DNA of 64,000 nt, from positions 6,324,001 to 6,388,000 of the forward strand of contig JASFXZ010000008.1 of NCBI GenBank assembly GCA_032209605.1, in the 5' to 3' direction. Shown piece by piece: positions 30,101 through 45,100 of the stretch (its first letter is position 1; the number at the start of each line of letters is the position of its first letter). Both the position numbers and the translations under genes were made by a program. The notes below the pieces were generated by a model. That model had not been told where the DNA came from. It did not search any database and worked only from the letters and a program-made list of their open reading frames with translations. Origin of the DNA: Mactromeris polynyma (Eukaryota > Mollusca > Bivalvia > Venerida > Mactridae).

Positions 30101-33100
30101 ATATACTATATTCTTACATTACGCAAACATATACCAGTTTTAAAAAAGTAAGTCTTTCCAACATTTTAATTTATAATAATTGTCAGACTGACTTTGTATG
30201 CTAATCATCTAGAATACTATGAATGAAAAACTACAGTGTTAATATCAGGGATTATAACATCTAGATGGTATCAGCCTCCACATTTTTTATGCAAGGGCGT
30301 CATTAATTCTTGAATTAGCAGGGAAACACCAATAGTAGGCAGGGGTCTGGGGGGGGGAGTACTTCCCTTAATTATGATAATTCATACAAGAAATGTAGCC
30401 AGATGATGATGCTTAATTTACTGGAAAATTTTACCAGTTCCCAGCTCTTTTCTTGACACCCCTGATTTATGTATAAGACAGGAATGTCAGTGACAATATC
30501 CAACAGTAGAACATGCAATAACAAAAATCTATTGAAGAAGTTACCGTCAATAGTCAGTGTTCCAAACAGGTAGAGTTTGAGATAACCACCTCCTGCGCCA
30601 CCAATACCACTGGCTGAGTTGCCTCCACCACTACCTACTTCTGTTGGAAGTCTGGCATTGTCATAAACAACACCACCTGCTACAGAAGTAGATTCAGATC
30701 CACCTGGAGCACCGTGACCAGCACCAGTTCCAATTTGATTCACCTGATGGTATATAAATTATATTTGTAATACAATACACATACTATTTACAGGTCTAAT
30801 ACTAGTACATTTGTAAGCAACATTTTACTTGAAAGATGAATTACAAAGTCAGTCCACTGGCACAAAAGCGAACACTTGCTAACAATACCTAACCAACAGT
30901 AGTCAAATGTATAATTTAGAAATATTCTATTTACATCACAAGCAGAATTTTAAGAGAATAAAATCCATTCAATGTGTGCGTTTTCTAGCTCTGTATTGTT
31001 TAAAAGAAATCATTAATAACAGAGTACTTAAACAATGCCAAGACAGTATAACCTGTTATGGGCAGCTAACAAGGATAGAGCTAAATATGACATTCAAACT
31101 GATAAGTTGCTCACAACATAAAGTATCGAAATTATCATTAACTGAAATAAAGTGTTCTTTAGAACTGAGGGAAATAGTACTAATGATTGATACCATAATG
31201 TTGACTGTTAGTCATAATTTGTCCAGATTTAGACAATACTATTGCAACTAGATGCTTACCTCAGTACCAGCACCAGGTCCTAGTTCAGACCCATATCCAC
31301 CACCTTGTAACTTGAGCGTGGAGCCAGGATGCAGTTCCAGATCATTTGCAGTGATATCCAAACTTTCACCAATCAGAACTGAACCATAGTGCAGCTCGAG
31401 AATAGCAAACTGAATGCCTTTCAGAGTATCTGGGTCTTTTTCAAATATGACTTCAGCATAACTTTCCAAAGTGAATTTGGAGAAACTGTACTCTCCCTTA
31501 TTAGAGAGTGACGTATGTTGTCCACTGCCGTCACAGCATACTCCAGTACGAGCTTTAGCAGACAATGTCACCTTCTGGTAGGAGGAGATGATCAAGTTCT
31601 GTATGTTCGACAGAATGCCTAAAAATAACAAAATATTAATTCCTAAACTTCTACTCAGCTGTTACATGTCATGCTCCTTGTTATACAATGATTTCTATAA
31701 TCGTAAAATGACTAATTACATGTAAAATAATTGCAAAATGCATTGGTCATCACGGTTTGTTTTTAAGCATCTACCATTAAACCTCACTTATAGACCTTTC
31801 CACATCCATTTTCACTATTTTGTTAAATATTCAACCTCAATAGTAAGGCCTTCTCAGTAAGAAGACCAGTTTTCAATGTTCCCAATGGTGGTCTTTTTAT
31901 CAAGGCTTTACTGTTTATTGCCAACATACATAGTTCCATTAATTTACTCTCCCTTGAAGCAGCTGGTAAATCAAGGATTGGAAATGTTTGTTTCGGCAGA
32001 CAAAGAGGTATGCCTCTAATAAAACAACACATACAATTCTGGTATCACAAAAAATAAATAATACACCACATAGACATAATTACCTTCTAATGTGCTAGAT
32101 TCTCCTTTCAGTTCAACAGAATTTGGAAGTCTGAGTTCTCCATCTTGTTTGAGGTCAAAGCTACAAGTGATAGCACTGTAGGAGAGATCAACATCGGCAC
32201 TGAATACAACATCATTGTCAACAACTATAGTGCTACCTGAGCCACAAGTGAGCGTCTTAGCTTGCAGATGAAGACTTGGAGTGTTAATCCAAACTTTTGT
32301 ACTATCACCAATATTCAGATTACTGAGTGTGTACAATGTTGTTCCAGGCAGGTCAATATAGGTCACACCAGCAACAGCTCCTACACCACATGAATTGTCC
32401 AAGTAAGCATAATTCACATAGCCTGGTGTTCCAGTTTGTTGGAAGGTAGCGAAAGCTGTACCAGAGCCACCAGCCTGGCCAGTGTTAGATGAGCCACCAC
32501 ATAAGCTGTAACCACCCAAGAAGTCATAACTTCCATCAACTTGGATATGTATTCTTCCACCTCCTCCACCACCACCTGAATCAGAGCTTCCACCCATCAC
32601 AGACACTGTACCTGAACCATCCATATCGCCAGTAACATATACATAGACAGCACCTCCACTTCCACCACCACCATCAATACTGCTGTTTCCATTACCATCA
32701 GCACTGATCACACCGTGCATGGTGAATGAGTTGGTAACAGAAATGTACAAGTAACCACCACCTCTTCCTCCACTGTATGTGCTACCGTTGCCACCAGCTG
32801 ATCCGAATTCAGTGGCAGTGTTTATTTCTCCAGTGTAGTTTGCTGACGGTTGGACATCGTCGGCAGAGACACCACCAGATCCACCATGACTTCCACCAGC
32901 ACCAGTGGATCCAGAATCTCCAACACTTGAACCTTGATTCAAATTACCGCCATTGACACTAAGCAGACCACCATAGGCAACTTCAGCATCAGGTGCCTGA
33001 ATATGTAGATGTCTCGCTGTTACTGTACCACCGTACTTCACATTAAACTCCTTGATCAGCTCAAGGGTGTATAAATCCATGCTGTCCATACTCAACTCAA

Positions 33101-36100
33101 GCAAACCATCTGTTGTAACATCAATATTGCTAAATGACAATGTGCCGATTGGTTTCAGGTTAGTTGAAGACAAACCTGACCTACTTAGAGAATGTATTAG
33201 GACCTGTCCACCAGATGAAACTGTCATCTCTCTAATGCCTATAACTGTACCATAAATTTCCAGATTGTACCAATCAAGTCCAGTCGTATCATCATCAGTC
33301 AAAAGTATCTTTGCTGGAACTGTTGCCATGCCATTTTCTTTGATGATCAATTTACATTTCAATGCATATGGTGTTAGTGTACCATAAGATGTGGCAATTT
33401 CCATGACTTGGTTGGCAAATACTGTCAGTGTTCCAGTGTAATCACCTGTGATAGTGTTGATTTCAATTGTTGATGTTCCATCAATTTCTACCTGACCATA
33501 GCCATTAATTTCCAACTCTGTAAAGGCAGTAATACCAGAAATAAATGACATGGATTTGGTTGTTTGTTCACCGTTGTCAATGGTGACTTTCTTGATCTGA
33601 GAGCCTCCAGACTGCTCATACTGTTTGTAAACTGTTCCAGCTGCACCATTAGTAGTAGCTCCAGCACCTCCATAAGATGTGACACTTCCTAAGAAACTTG
33701 AAAGAAGTGGGGCTTTAAGAGAAATTCTCCCACCACCTCCACCACCACCTGTAGTACTTTCTCCACCATTAACTGACAGTTTACCATGACCCTGTAAAGT
33801 AGCAGCTTGGATGGAGATGGTTCCACCACTCCCACCACCTGCACTAGAAGAGGCGCCACCATCAGCAAGCAGGGAACCATCCATTTCAGCTGTACCACTC
33901 ACAGACAGACTGATAATACCACCACCTCTGACAGTTGATGTACCACTACCATAATCAACAGGATTTACTGTAGAACCGTATGTACTGCCCGAGTTATCTC
34001 CTCCATCACCACCATAACTGGCCCCTTCAGCCCCTGATGATGATCCGGATCCAGAGTCAAGTTCACCTGCTTCACAGACATTGATTTCTGCACCATCTTG
34101 TAGAGTGAAATCAGTGGTAGTTATGCTCACTTTCTTCTTATCACCTTCCAGTATGATTGTAGACAATGCATCCATCTTGAAGGTTGTAGTTTCAATATTT
34201 AGTTCACTATGTTCAAAGGTAATGTTAGCTTGATATCCAAGTTCAAGGAGATCAACTGCTACCTTACCAGATGTGCTACCAAACACAGCAGATAGAGCTA
34301 CTGTTGTCTGTGACCAGGCAGATAGTTTCAATGTATTGGTGATGACTTGACCAGTTGAGGCCACTGTCAATGTACCATGATTGTCCACTGTTAGACTGTC
34401 AGAAGTCAGAGTTCCCTGTACGTCTAGAACTGGTTGGTCACCAGAAATCAGCAAATCACCTGACACAGTAAGAGCTCCAGTATCCTCAACAAGTACCTCA
34501 CAAGCGAATCCCTTGTGTTCATCTCCTGTAAATAATAAAAAGAAACAATAGTACGAGTGATAAATTTAGGAAGAAACATTTGTCTAATCTGCATAAATTG
34601 AGAGACTTTCTTGCAAGTAACACAACAAAAAATCATGTTCTATAGATATCTCTTTCAAGGAATACATGCCGTTATATGAGCAGTTAAGCGAAGTATCCAA
34701 CAATCATCAATATTACAACAAAAATAACATCAAATTAAAATATTTACCCATTGATGTGACAGACAGTGTATTTCCAGTAGGAACTGTCAATGTGCAGGCT
34801 GAATCAGGAGAGTCATCCAGAAGACTTTGCAGAGTTACACTGCTCTCTACTGTGACTGATGCACCATCTTCAATACTGAGTGTTCCAATGTTGGTTGTGA
34901 GAGGATAAGTTTCAGTACTACTACCAGATATAATCACCTTGCTAGTACCAGGGTACTGGAGATAGACAGTTCCTGAAGAGGAAATAGACACAAATGTTGA
35001 CAGTGTCAGATATTGGCATGAACTAAACATTCTTTTAACATACATAAAGTGTTCTTTTTTATTACTAACATTTTCAAATATTTCATCAATTTTAATTTAA
35101 TTACACAATAAAAGAAAATTTTGTAACATGAAAAAAAACAAGAATAAATCAGTACCTGGAGATCCCTTGTTGCCAGACCCGTCTTCTCCACCTTGTGCAG
35201 ACAGTGTACCAGTGTAAGTGTAGGAAGAGGAAGCTATAGCTGCAATTCTTCCTCCACCACCTCCTGAACTACCTTCTACTTTCATATAACCATCTCCAGT
35301 AATTGTCTTGGCTTCAACAAGTATAGAGCCACCACTACCACCATTACCAGACCCAGCACTCATATCTATCGTTCCTTCAATTGTCAATGTCTTTGTAACA
35401 ACAAGTTTGATCTGTCCACCACCTCTACCTGATGTGGCTGTGGCACTAGGTCCATTACTTCCATACTTAATAGGATTCTCAATGCTACCATATGTTGATA
35501 ATGTATTTCCTACACCTCTTCCACCATATGTGGCACCTTTACCTGAAGATGAGGCAGCACCTGTTCCACTTGACTGGTAACCAGTACCAACACCTGTGAT
35601 GATACCACCAAATTTGATATCAATATATTCTGCATTGATTGTGGTTGTAGCTGCAGCAGTTTTACTTCCATTAATTTTCATTTCTGCTCCAGTGTTGATT
35701 GTAATGGAGGTATATGTGTGGGAACCAGTGGGTACAGTGCATGTTTGAGTTCTGTTCAAGACTAAATCACCACTTGTTGGACATTTTGTTTCAGTTAATG
35801 CTGATCCTGATACTGCTACTGTGCCAGTCTTTGATGCACTTAGAGAGAACCTGCTCGTGTCCAGGTTAAAGTCTGATGTAGTGTTGAAATACGTCAATTT
35901 CAAAGTGACTTTGTTCAAGGTTGTATCACAATATGCTGAGCCCTCTAGTCTACCTTGATAATCAATAACAAGTGTATTGATTTGCAGATCTGATGCTGGA
36001 TGAGAAATCTTCAAAGCACCATCTTCTCTTACATTCATCTCATTAGTGTTTGACGATAATGTACCACAAACATCTAGTGCCCATCCTTTGTCTATAATGA

Positions 36101-39100
36101 CAGTCTTTGGAAGATCAATCTTACCATTATGCTGAACATGGACGTTTGTGTTAACCCTCAGAGTGTCAACAATGCCAACACGTGTTCCCCAGTACAGATC
36201 CACGTACTGATCGATTCTGATCAATGAGTCAACATTACCAATGATCTTACCAACCTGGGCATTGAGAGCGGGAGTTGTTGATCTCTTTAGGAAGCCAACA
36301 GTAGCTGGTCCAATGATTTCAATAGTATCTAGTTGTGTACTAGCAGCAGTAGAGAGAACAGACAGTGTTGATAATGCATCTGTGGCTTGGTCACTCTTTA
36401 TCAATGTCTGCAATGAGCATTGACATTAAGTTAACAAACAAAAAATACACACTGTAAATATCAACAGTTTCATCAGAAACTTCTATAAAGACACCAAATC
36501 CATGTTCAGATGAAAACAAAATGTGCTCAAACCAACACATAGAACACTACACACAAGATTCAAAACTGACTACTTATAGCAGCATTACTGTACTAAATAT
36601 AATTTGAATATAACAAACATAAAATATGACCAATGATACTTTTGCACATTCAGCAAAACAATTATGTAATGACTATTAACCTCGATCACTGAAATATAAC
36701 TAAGACCTTAATAAAAATATTAACCTTTCTGTTTCCATTTTCTTCAAGATAGATAACTCCAGCAGCACCATCTTCACCACTTGTTGTACCACCATAAGAT
36801 GTAATGTATCGATTATCAACATATCCAGTGTCAAAGTAGATGGCTATAAAACCACCACCACCACCACCGTATGATGTTGCAGATCCACCATTTGTGTGTA
36901 TTATACCTACAGAGGTAAAATATCAAAACATATTGTTGATATGAACTACAGAAATTTTCTTGGTATCCAATGAGCTATAAATCCTACATACATTTTTCTT
37001 GGTAGGTTTCGCATTCAGTGTTGTCATAAAAATGAATGATTTGATGTATAATATATAGTATATGTAATGTAAAACAAGTAGTTGAAAAGGCTCCATCAAT
37101 GAAAATTCCGAATTGCTTTTATTTGAAAACTTGATATAGTTCCTAAGTAAAGATTGTATGGAAATACAATCAACAACAGTAGCTGGTTTGATATTCATAT
37201 GGACAGAAGTTAGCCTAATTACAAACATAACATACATATAATTTGTAACTAACTTTAAGTATAAATAAATAATCAAACTAACAATGTGCTAATTGCTACT
37301 AAATGTTTTGCATGAAATACCTGCAACTGCAGCTGTACCACAAGTGATCCATATACTTCCACCTGATGCACCACCATAGGAAGTTGCACTACCACCACTG
37401 AAAAACAGAAACAATATATATATTTATACAACTAATCCTCATTGTCAAGTCTGAGCCAATTTACTTACAATCCATTAAGTAGCACACCACTCTATTGACA
37501 ATACAATCCATTAAGTAGCACACCACTCTATTGACAATACAATCCATTAAGTAGCACACCACTCTATTGACAATACAATCCATTAAGTAGCACACCACTC
37601 TATTGACAATACAATCCATTAAGTAGCACACCACTCTATTGACAATACAGTCCATTAAGTAGCACAACACTCTATTGACAATACAATCCATTAAGTAGCA
37701 CACCACTCCATTGACAATACAGAGTACATGTAGCAAAATTTTAGTTCATTCATCTATAGAGAAAAGTATTACATGTAATACCAAATTAAAGACTTCATTT
37801 GAAGACTCTTCAACTTCATGAAGGGTTGTGGCTAATGTTGGAAAAACTGTCAGCCTCCTGATCTATTTTTGTATGTACAAACATTTGTTACAGTATTAAT
37901 CATGTGATTGTTTATAATACATGCAATGAAATATTATTGAACTAAACTACAAACTTTTCTTATGTTAATACAAATAACTCACTCTGCCTTGATTTCTCCC
38001 TGTATATCACACGTCCCAGAAGCTTCAAGTTTGATCACACCACCACCATATGTAGTGTCACCACCAGATCCAGCTTCAGTGGGTTCTTTGAAGTCATCAT
38101 AAGCTGAACCACGTATGTATTCCTGGGCTGAGCCATCATAATAGCCACCACCTTCACCACTGTGACCAGCTCCATAGTGTTGTAAATAACCTGAAAAAGG
38201 CGCAGCTAGCTACAGATACCAACTTCACACCATTACTTAGAAATTGTGGAATTCAAACCAAAGTTGTTTAAGACAATAACATTTTGAATGCCAATAACTA
38301 GTGCATGTTTTATGTAAAGAAGCATTAATTCCTGTAACAAAAATTTCTTTTCAAAAATGTGTAACTAATAAGTGAAGACAAATCGCAAATAAAGAAAACA
38401 GCACATAAATTATTGAAAGATAAAACCAGTAATCAAGGCATTCTGATTAACTTTTTGTAACAAATCAGAAGTATACTAACCAGAATGTTTTCTTTTGTCA
38501 ACATTCTGTGAGTTAAAATTATTGATTTTACATCAATTGTGAAACAAGTTCTTACAACTTTTACTAATCACTCTCGATGACTGCTTCCTGGCTACAAACC
38601 AGTTCTCACGCCAAATTTAGGGATTGTGTAGTTCGTGATCAAACCCGCTAATAGCGGGCTCTAACTCACGACCTTCGGATCAGAAGTCAGGTGTCTACGC
38701 CTCGACCACTGCGTATCCAAATTCTGTGAGGTATTAGTCAAGAAAAGTTACACAGAAAGACTGCCAACTATAAAAGAAATGTGTCTACCTGATCCAGTAG
38801 TTGGTGCTACTCTCTCGCTAAGATTTATAACACCACCTTCTTCAACAGTAGCATCTGTGGTTTGAATGAGAAGATCAGCAGCATCAATGACACCAGATGG
38901 CGCTACATACAGAGTTGACAGTATGAGCTGATACTGAATATCTTCTGTCATTGTGAGGTTACCTCCAGCCATGACATTAATGGTAGAAATGGTATACTTT
39001 CCATCTATTGTGCTACCCTATGAACATTAAATTTCTGTTAATGTATGTGTATTTCTAAATATGTCAACTTAAACAATTCTATGCATTCCAGGAATACTTT

Positions 39101-42100
39101 CCAATTTTTAGGATGTTCAATGGCATTTTCTGAATAAGTGGCATTATAACAAAGTGAGCTAGGGGCAATCCATTATACAATATTCAAGTGTTATCAAAAT
39201 TAATTCTCTATCAACATAATGGCAGATAAGGCCATTTTTTTACTATGACACTCTGGTTTGTTCTGGCCTTATCCTCATTTCAACAGACAACTTAAGGTCA
39301 TTTAATGACAACGATCTTTCCCTAGTTGTTAACACAACTGTACATATGTTATATTTGTACAATATATATAACAATTATTAGCAAGACAAACCTGTGTTTT
39401 ACTGGTAGATTTGAGTTCCAATGTTGATTGTATCAATGTCAATTCAGTTACACCTCCAATAGTTCCATAAATTTTATTGTCTGAGTTGAACCATTTCACT
39501 TTGGATGGCATTTCTAGGAGACCATTTTCATATACAACGGCATTAGCTGGGAAATACAGGTCTATAGCTCTGTAAATGAACAAAGCTAGATTTATCTCCC
39601 TTTCTATATGATGAAACACTTCAAGAACTGCACCCCTAAGGATGTGTTAAAATTGATAATAGTTTGCCTAGTGAACCATGTCCAAGGTAAATATAATTTT
39701 AAAATTCACGCCTCTCGGCACAGGATTAAGTGATTTTCTATGATAGAATATAAAAATGTAGAACTGTCAGAAATTATTTATCACTTAATAGCCACAAAGT
39801 CAGAGATATACTGGGACAAATTGTTTGAGTAAGCATTACCTGACTGTAAATGTTTGACTTGGACCAACATGTATAGTACCAAGGTTTTCTGGCTCATTCA
39901 CAAAACTACCACCATAAAATCCTTCAGTGGTAAAGCTATGTTGAGCATTGGCTGGATTGGCAGCTGGTTCAAGGGCAAGATGAGCACCATTGTACAAGTA
40001 TACTTGATCTACAGTAAGTGAGCCAGAGGTGGGGAATACAATCCATGTACGACCACTATCAAAGTCAGCTACTCCAGACACATCATAACTCTGTATAGAA
40101 TCCTGTGAATCACACATTTACAATATTGAAATTGAAGTAGTCATAGATATAGAGGATCTTACATGAGTGTATATGTTTAATTGAATTTATTAAACAAGTC
40201 CGTCAAAATGTTATAGTGCGAGACTATGACAAAATGCTACAAACTTGTTGTAGTCCGATACACTAAAGTTGGCCAAGTTTTTTCGGTTTCTGATGACGCA
40301 AATGGTGTGGACTAAATTTGCATAAACACTTCACTAGTGAAAATAATGCATATGTTATAAGTATGTTATGTGATAAATTGTTATAAAATCAGCCTTTGGA
40401 ATGGAAAACTGTTTGCATTGGTCAAATGATTCTTATATTCATCTGATTTCATATTTAGAACAATGAGCAAACTCTTAACTAGATAGTTTGTATTTTACAA
40501 CAAATGAGTACCTCTACATCAGTTGGCTCCATATTGTCAATGTAAAGTTTAGTTTTGCCATTAACACTGACATAGACAGTACCAGCACCACCAGAACTGT
40601 GTGTAGATCTACCACCATAGGCAACATATGTTCCTGTATACTCAGAGTCTGTGTATGTTATAGCAATTCTACCACCAGCACCACCTCCTGTTGTAGATGA
40701 TCCTATATAGAACACAATCATTTATTTAACATATGCCATTTCAAAGAAAGACTTGGATAACTAATTACAACACTAACATGATTTACAAACTTATATTTTA
40801 TTACAACACTAACATGATTTATAAACTTATATTTTATAACAACACTAACATGATTTACAAACTTATATTTTATAACAACACTAACATGATTTACAAACTT
40901 ATATTTTATAACAACACTAACATGATTTACAAACTTATATTTTATAACAACACTAACATGATTTACAAACTTATATTTGATTACAACACTAACATGATTT
41001 ACAAACTTATATTTTGTCTTCACGAACAATTTATAACTAACATATATTTTATTATTCATACCTTGTCCACCATTGGCAGTAACTTTACCCTTTCCATTGA
41101 ATGTTGCAGCATTGAGTATAATACTGCCACCACTGGCACCACCAGCTAGACTTGTTCCTGACTCACCATTGCTGCTAATAACACCTAAATGATAAGATGC
41201 ATAATGTAATATTCATACAAAAAATAAGCAATAGTTACCTAACATGAACAGCAAAGTTATATTATTCGCAAGTGATAAGCACTAACAATATCATTTCAAC
41301 ATACCAGACATACAATGAACACACTAGCACTGTTTTACAAGTATATCAAGCACAAAAGATACCCTTTTCTACTTACCATCAATATTAGCAGTTGAACTGA
41401 TATCAAACTTCAAGATTCCACCACCAATGACTTCTTCATCATTCACAAAGTCTTCAAAGATTCCATTACTTCCAGCAGATGCTGGTTCTACAACATCACC
41501 ATAATACAGTCCGCCACCATGGATACTGCTTGAATTAGAGCCACCTTGTCCACCATGTCCAGCACCTCGTCCATCTTCACCCTTGCCCGTTCCTCCATCA
41601 GTATGAACAGCCTGAATAAAAAATGTTCCAACATAGACAATCTGACATACATCCAATAGGTACTTCCAGATTATTTCACCGTCAGTAAATTATGCTTTCT
41701 TTTTAAGTCAAGAATTCAGATTATGCAATATATACTTTGCTGAAAACTGCTTACAAAAAATAAATATTTCGGAATTTTCAGAATCTGTATCAAACATACC
41801 AGTTTATCAGCCTTGATGTAAGCAGAGTCTTCTACAGTGAGTGTATCAGCTTCTACATGAAGATTGTCAGCTTCCACTGTTCCACCACTCTGTACTGTAA
41901 AATCTGTACCAACCAATTTCATACCATTACCTTGGGTTTCAATGACCAATGTACCTCCACCTTGTACAGTCACTGATGTAAATGTGATCACTGGTACACT
42001 AACACTGGCATCTGGTCTGTAATTCACACAATAAATACCGTTAAGTATATGGCACATACACTTACTAATTTTTCACCTGACTATTATGTAATTACTGTTA

Positions 42101-45100
42101 ACAGAAATCATGTGACCGTTATCTACACTGACCACCGGACACATGTAGTGTTGCCACAATCAAGGAGTATATAATTGTGTTACAAACAGGTAATTTCAAA
42201 CAAATATTTTCTTACTTGCAGCAGTGAACAAAACAATGTAATTAAATAAAGAGAAACACAAAGACATCAAACCAGCAGTGAACATGAGATTAATACATAC
42301 ATAAATATGCAACATTACCTGAGTATAATTTTTCCATGTGGACCTATCACTAGATTTTCCACACCGCTTAGAGCTCCTTCATTCTCGATGGTAATACCAG
42401 TAACAGTGAGAATTTGTTCAGCTAACATCACACCATTCTCATATACAAACAGTCCAAACTGAAGTTCAGGGCTGTCATCTGGTAAACTTGCAGCAAATTC
42501 TTGCTGAGGACCTAGATTTAAGACAAATCCATAACACTTGAGAACATAGCTCATGGATTTTGGTATTTTCAAATGAAAATGGTCAAAATTAAGAACACTA
42601 CGGGACACTTGAGGCAAATATACACACTATAAACAAATAGTTTTCAGCATACATTTTGGTAAGAATTTCAATTTTCGCTGCTGTCTGTCTTCGAATTTTT
42701 TTGGCTATGTCTAACCAGATTGTATAAAAAAATAGGAATGATTTTTTAGAAATGCATCATTCAATTTGGAGAAATAAAAAACTTCCTGCAACTGATATAT
42801 GACTGAAAAACAGCTATGAAAATGACCAAAGAAAAATAAATCTCTCACCAACATGCCACATTCCAGCTTTATCACCGACAGTTTTGCTGACAGTTATTGA
42901 CTGGGTAAAGGAATCATCATTTGTTCTGTACAATGCAATCTGGGCCTGACCACTGAGATGGACTTCCTGAAATGCAACAAATACACATTACTTCTTTTCC
43001 GCCATATAACACTTTTCCATTGCTTCACAACAGTTTTGTACGCAAAATATATCATGGGCACCATTAGCAAAATAAAAAATTAATGAGAACATTTTTATGA
43101 ATATAAACCTAAGCTGCTGTAATTATGATATGATGATGCTTACAGTTGTTTGACTAAATCAGCAAAAAATGGACAATATACACAACTAACCTCAAACCTA
43201 TGTTCATGAGAGGTTGTGTCATCAAACAAGAACGTGAAGAAACTAATCTGTCCTCTGTGTGTGGCAGTAAGTTGATCCCATTCCACTCTAGAATTCAACG
43301 GTGTACATACATTGTCATTGTCGACAGTAAGCTTGTTAGTGTCATCATCTTTATCATGTAGGAGTATGGTACCGGCACCTCCACATTCATGACCAGAGCC
43401 ACCATGTGCAGTTATCTGTCCTGAGTGAGTGTTCTCATTGAAGTCTATAGTTACCCGACCACCAGCACCACCACCACCTCCACAGTTAGGGTCGGATACC
43501 CCAGACCATCCTGTAACAGTATTTCATTTTGTAGCCAATAAATTACAGCATACCAAAAACTAGAACTTACTGTGCTATACCATAAAGATAATTTTACGTT
43601 CTTTCGACTTTTACCACCTTTATTAATTTATATTACGTTGAACCATTACAAAATTTTATAGAAAATATTTTACAATACATGTTGCTAATTCTTTCACTTG
43701 ACAGGACAATATTCCAACAAACCTAAAGGAATCAAATAAATACAATACACTGAAAATATCATCACACAAATAGGTGTACAGCACAACTTTACAGATAATG
43801 ATAATCTTATAAGGAAATCAAACCTGAGGAAGCATTGGACGGAGCAGCAGTTGAACCAGGAGTGGGAGTAGCTAAGGTTGTAGTTGTCCAGACATCTATA
43901 TCTACACTCGGTGATCCTCCTTGTGCTGAGATAGCACCATCTCCAGACATGGTGTTCACCTAAATATAATAAGAGATTTATACACCGAATAACAATGTGG
44001 TATAAAGGTCATATAGTCTTGGGGTAGAGCACAAGACTACTGATATGAAGGTCATGTGGTTGTACACCACATTAAGCTGGTTTTGATCATAAACTTCATA
44101 ATCTCAAATTGGTATGAGTACTGGTTACTAAACCAGGAAGCAGTCATTATGAGTGATAAGTATTAGTTATAAGAATATATTTCACACTTGATGCACAATA
44201 AATATTTTAAACAATATGTCAGATTACCTGTATAAACACACTACCACCAGCACCACCACCAGCTCTAGGTCCACCACTATCACCACCAATCACAGTCAAA
44301 TCTCCATCATGAGATAAGGTATCAGCAATCAGCTCAATCACACCTCCTGTGAACATGCATCAAAACAGAAAATTAACAATAAATCTTACAGTAGTTAATC
44401 AGTAAAGAAACTACAAAACTCTGAAAAAATACTGTACCTTTAGACAAATTCGCTTTGTCGCTAATGCTATCTTGATGGGTAGACCTTCTTTTAGCACTAC
44501 TTGCTTGTATTTTTTTCAATAAATTCTTCAAAAAGGAGCTATTATGATCTACATAATCAACAGCATCTTAGCACTGTGAGAGAACATATAAGGACTTTAG
44601 AACAACACTGAATAATCTAAGGAGATGAAAGCTTCTTCATTACTTTGTTAAATAGTGAAATAGTGACTGAAATCTATTCATATAATGCTAGTAAGCACAC
44701 AGGATGAAAAAAAGCATCAAAGAAAATCTACCTCCTTTGCCTCCTCTCTGAGTAGAGGAGAATGTACATCTAAGATCTGATGAAGAGCCGCCACCTGTTC
44801 CACCATTACCACCATATTCTTTTGGCTCATAGACTGATCCATAATCTGGCGGGGGTCCTACGTAATCTTGGTACGATCCTTGACCTCCAGCAGCACCGTT
44901 ACCACCTCCAGATCCTCCTGTAAACACCGAGAGAACCAAGAATACATATCCAATAGGACATTGCATTATTCCAGACTAGAAAAAAACTCCACAAAACAGG
45001 ACTAGGCCAGAGCATGTAACATATGACAACATCCCATTTGTGGACAATGACTAGTCACTGAACCACCCAGTGAGTAACCAAGACCCCAAATTGGAGCCAC

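Noticed and set aside
37467..37718. CRISPR-like array (36-bp periodic repeat)
   Set aside because: Units abut with no unique spacers, and the context is a eukaryotic intron. It is a minisatellite.
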